A stretch of 64,000 nucleotides of DNA, from assembly GCF_020360975.1 (NCBI RefSeq), contig NW_025408678.1, positions 1,116,001-1,180,000 on the forward strand, given 5' to 3'. Both the position numbers and the translations under genes were made by a program. The notes below the pieces were generated by a model. The model had not been told where the DNA came from, did no database searches, and saw only the letters and a program-made list of their open reading frames with translations. This DNA is from Hirsutella rhossiliensis. Taxonomy: Eukaryota; Ascomycota; Sordariomycetes; Hypocreales; Ophiocordycipitaceae. This document shows, in pieces, positions 61,141-64,000 of this stretch (its first letter is position 1; each line of letters starts with the position of its first letter).

Positions 61141-62178
61141 CTTACAGGAGGCAAAGGACTCGTCGGTTCCCCTTGCGTTAAGCTACGCGTGGCGTGAAAA
61201 GGACCAAAGGTATAAGGAGCTGCCTTACTTAGACGTCGAGCACATGAGCGGCGCCGGCGGCATTATATCCAACGTGATCGACTACGCGCAATGGCTAAAA
61301 TGCCTTATCCACGAGGCTAAGCCATTCTCTAAGGCCGTTCATAAGGATATTAGGACGCCCCGGTTTATACATGATGCCCGGCCTGCCCTTGGTATAGACG
61401 TGGACCTATACGGGCTTGCCTGGCAACGTACTACAATCCACGGTCAAGTAGTATATTGGCACTATGGGTCTACTATAACCTTCGGTGCCCTCGTTTACTG
61501 GCTTCCGGAGGTTAAGTTTGGGATCGTTGCGCTGGCAAATGGGGCCGAAACGTCGAACCAAGCCGAACTTATCCTAGTAAGAAGGCTCCTCGATGATAAG
61601 CTGCGAATCCCACTTAAAGACCGGCTTAATGTGAATAAAAAGTCTGTTTTCTAGCCTGCATCGTTGTTGCTTACTGACTTAGAAACAACAGACTAAAAGA
61701 ACGCGAGAGGGATATGCAGCGTGATATTGAGAAGGCAGACGACATCCTCTTTCCGGAGAGACCAAAACGCCCGTCTCCTCCTTCGATCAAGCCTAGCGAA
61801 CTAACCGGCTTATATTCTAACCTAGGATACGGACAGATTACTCTCTTCCAAGAGCTACTCTCGGCCAATTTAGACGAGACCGTTCTAGTTGCTGACCGAA
61901 TAGAGTTATTATGGGCGCAGCAGTGGCGTCTGCATCACGTATCCGGCGATTACTGGACCTTATATAGCAAGATGCTATTAGGTATTAACGCAGTTACTAG
62001 GTTTTATGCCGCAGAGTTTAAGATTGGCGTCGACGGAAAGGTAGCTGGTCTTGAGGTTTCTATGTACGATAGGTACGGAGGCGTCAATGAGGGCACGGTG
62101 CTATTCCATAAGGTTGGGGGAAACACGGGCGGCCGAGAGAACGGGGCATCGCAGGAGTCGCTACGAGGTGCAACCTAG
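61141..62178 (+). pseudogene. Beta-lactamase/PBP-like hydrolase, 3' part (exons 2b and 3)
   Basis: After the right target duplication (61,141-61,145) the frame resumes at 61,146 exactly where it left off at 54,684. It runs through EHMSGAGGIISNVIDYAQWL and the third catalytic motif in WHYGST (HxG, equivalent to KTG) near 61,460. A short intron (61,642-61,682) leads to exon 3, which ends with TAG at 62,178 and encodes a C-terminal beta-rich domain common in fungal members. There are no stops or frameshifts, so apart from the insertion the gene is intact. Confidence 0.85.
61642..61682 (+). other. Putative intron 2 of the beta-lactamase-like gene
   Basis: 41 bp, GTCTGT...ACTTAG with CTGAC branch-like sequence, phase 2. 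Removing it joins LNVNKK to NNRLKERERD and keeps frame to 62,178. It is short and the donor is not consensus, so the exact boundary is uncertain. Confidence 0.6.
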
Positions 62179-63074
62179 TTAAGAACGCTTTCCCCGGTCG
62201 GAGACCCTCAATGTCGAAGGACTAGGCACCGGGGGGAGGGTCTTAACACCCCTCAGTAGCACTTTTTAGGAGACAACCGGCCATCACAGGTATTGAGGAG
62301 GTAGAGTACGTGTTCTTATGGCTCTCGATTCAAAATCCGTCGCCATTGAGTTACTTGGGGGGCCTAAAAGTCGGCCGAAGTTTAGGTAGGCGGACTTAAG
62401 GTTATGTGGTAACTGTCAAGCTAGTAAAATACCGCTACACCATGCAAAATGAGGGCACCCCCAATAGAGGTGTTACTAACGCGTATTATAAGCCCTTTCT
62501 TGTCCTGACAGTAACCCATCCTGGATAGGAAGGTTTAATATTAGCCGAGATGAGAGCCGTGATGATTATTACGCCATGCTTATGACACATTTGATAAGGA
62601 ATTTGAGTCTTGGAGGGGGGTGCTCTGGCCTGCTCTTAAAATCATTGTCTAGATCAACTTGCATGGAAAGCACGAGTAGTCTAATCCTAATGCCGTAACT
62701 GCAAGTCAACGGGCATGACACCGTGATCCCGCCGCGTGAGTCGCCATGTCTTCCTTATGCTCGCCCTCCTATGTACGATGGCCCTTGACGCATTCCTATA
62801 TGCGACACTAATAATAATCCACTCTCCGGCATGGCCTTGCATCTACGGAAGACTCCGCTTTTGTTACTGGCTTATTAGTGGTTGCCTTGGTTGATAGAGG
62901 TGCATATTTCAAAAGTCCCTACTTCGTACTCTGTACTACTTGCAGCCGTAGGTATTGAGCTGAACCGGTCAGGAACGGCGGTTTTTTTGCGCGGCCTTCC
63001 TCTAACACTGGTCTTTGCCAAAACACCAAAATACTCGCGAAAGAGTCTGATCGTTGTCGTTTTGTTTGAATACC
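62179..63074. other. Intergenic region between hydrolase and transporter
   Basis: About 0.9 kb of ordinary base composition with no supported gene. It should hold the terminator of the hydrolase gene and the promoter of the transporter. I see no convincing motif; short open frames at 62,875-63,094 on both strands look like chance. Confidence 0.5.
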
Positions 63075-64000
63075 ATGAAACCACACTGCAATGACGATAG
63101 CTTTGGCCCCCTGGCCAAGGGATGCTACTAGGATTTTGATTTCACAATCTTCTTCGAAAACACAATCGTCTCCATCCTTCCTTCCTTAATAGTCATCTTG
63201 GCAGCCAGCACAAGGATATTGCGTCTTCACCGTCAACAGAGGCTGGTTGCGGCGGGAATGCTCCAGGTCGTCAAATTGGTGAGTTTCAATCCAAATCGAT
63301 ATAAGCCGTCATGTATATACCAGGCTCGATCTTGCTCATTACTGCTCCTAGTTTGCCCTTGCAGTTTATACGGCACTGCAAGCAGCTCTTCTTTCCTTTT
63401 GGTTTACCTATTAGGCCTTGAGAACTTGGTCCTCTATAACAGCGGCTGGACTTGCCCTTGTCACTGCCATCCTTCTCTGCTTGCTATCATATCTTGAGCA
63501 TGGCCGCAGCATTCGACCGTTATCCATTCTGCTGCTATACTGCATGTTTTCTACTCTTTTCGATGCTATCCGCGCCCGGACGGTATGGCTGGTGTCTCCG
63601 GCGTCGACGCTCGCGGCGCTTGCCATTGCCTCGGTAGTCGCCAAAGCCGTGGTCCTGGTCCTGGAATCGCACGAGAAATCAAACTCCATCATAGCACCAA
63701 AGGAGGCATACGGACCCGAGAGCACCAGCAGCGTGTTGAACCGAAGCATCTTTTTCTGGCTTAACCGCGTTGTATGGAACGGTGCACGAACGGCTTTGCT
63801 CCCGGGAAATCTTGATGAATTGACTCCAGAGATGACCTCGACCTCTCTCGGCTCCCCTTTCCTCGATGCTTAGGCAAATTCGAAGTAGAAGCGAAAAAGC
63901 TTCGCATGCATGCGAGCCCTTTTCGCCACCTTGAAGTGGCCAATACTCAAGACACTCTTGCCGCGGGTCCTGCTCTTAGCGTTTACAGTCTGCCAGCCAG
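63075..64000 (+). pseudogene. ABC-C (MRP-type) multidrug transporter, N-terminal part with nonsense codons
   Basis: Start ATG at 63,075 (TACCATGA). The protein begins MKPHCNDDSFGPLAKGC and then FDFTIFFENTIVSILPS, the typical N-terminus of fungal ABC-C exporters. It continues through TMD0 helices and the linker SVLNRSIFFWLNRVVW to the first transmembrane domain at the window edge. Exon 1 is 63,075-63,278 and exon 2 starts at 63,352. In-frame TAG codons occur at 63,129, 63,412, 63,871 and 63,886; at least three fit Gln or Trp positions changed by C-to-T in CpA context. It would have exported the NRPS product or given self-protection. The nucleotide-binding domains lie outside the window. Confidence 0.82.
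63279..63351 (+). other. Intron 1 of the ABC transporter
   Basis: 73 bp, GTGAGT...CTCCTAG, phase 0. It joins QVVKL to FALAVYTALQ, as expected in the TMD0 of this family. Confidence 0.85.

Overview
This window is nuclear DNA of a filamentous ascomycete (Pezizomycotina, probably Sordariomycetes; I cannot name the species). The evidence is a fungal multimodular NRPS, short GT-AG introns, fungal Ty1/copia, Ty3/gypsy, Tad-like LINE and hAT elements, and a left half carrying extreme repeat-induced point mutation (RIP): CA and TG are almost absent and TA is everywhere.

Region 1 (1-33,954) is an AT-rich nest of dead transposons with no host gene. From left to right it holds: the 5' end of a minus-strand gypsy element (Gypsy-A, 1-2,168); a plus-strand gypsy pol (Gypsy-B, about 2,469-5,500); 2.7 kb I cannot assign; the 3' end of another Gypsy-A (8,189-9,682); a less mutated copia fragment (Copia-D, 9,683 to about 12,535); a minus-strand gypsy (Gypsy-C) split in its reverse transcriptase by a complete copia (Copia-E, 13,091-19,846); a minus-strand LINE split by a complete Gypsy-A (23,806-31,632); two 0.7 kb solo LTR-like elements (15,316-16,011 and 31,998-32,694); and a RIPped copia LTR (33,669-33,954) that cuts the end off the next gene.

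Region 2 (33,955-52,299, minus strand) is a giant NRPS pseudogene, ancestrally about five modules. It has lost the first adenylation domain, lost another A-T-half-C stretch, carries a frameshift, is split by a 3,095-bp hAT transposon with perfect 8-bp target duplications, and is truncated at its 3' end by the copia LTR. Three C/A/T modules ending in an epimerase remain open over 10 kb.

Region 3 (52,300-64,000) holds a divergent upstream region, a plus-strand serine beta-lactamase/PBP-like gene (53,894-62,178), and the start of an ABC-C (MRP-type) transporter. The beta-lactamase-like gene is split by a young, un-RIPped copia (Copia-F, 54,685-61,140, LTRs identical by eye). The transporter is broken by four in-frame TAG codons, a pattern RIP would give.

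NRPS, PBP-like hydrolase and exporter side by side look like a secondary-metabolite cluster at the edge of RIPped heterochromatin that is now dead. I found no CRISPR array, rRNA or functional tRNA. Boundaries inside the RIPped block are approximate except where target duplications or LTR ends fix them.
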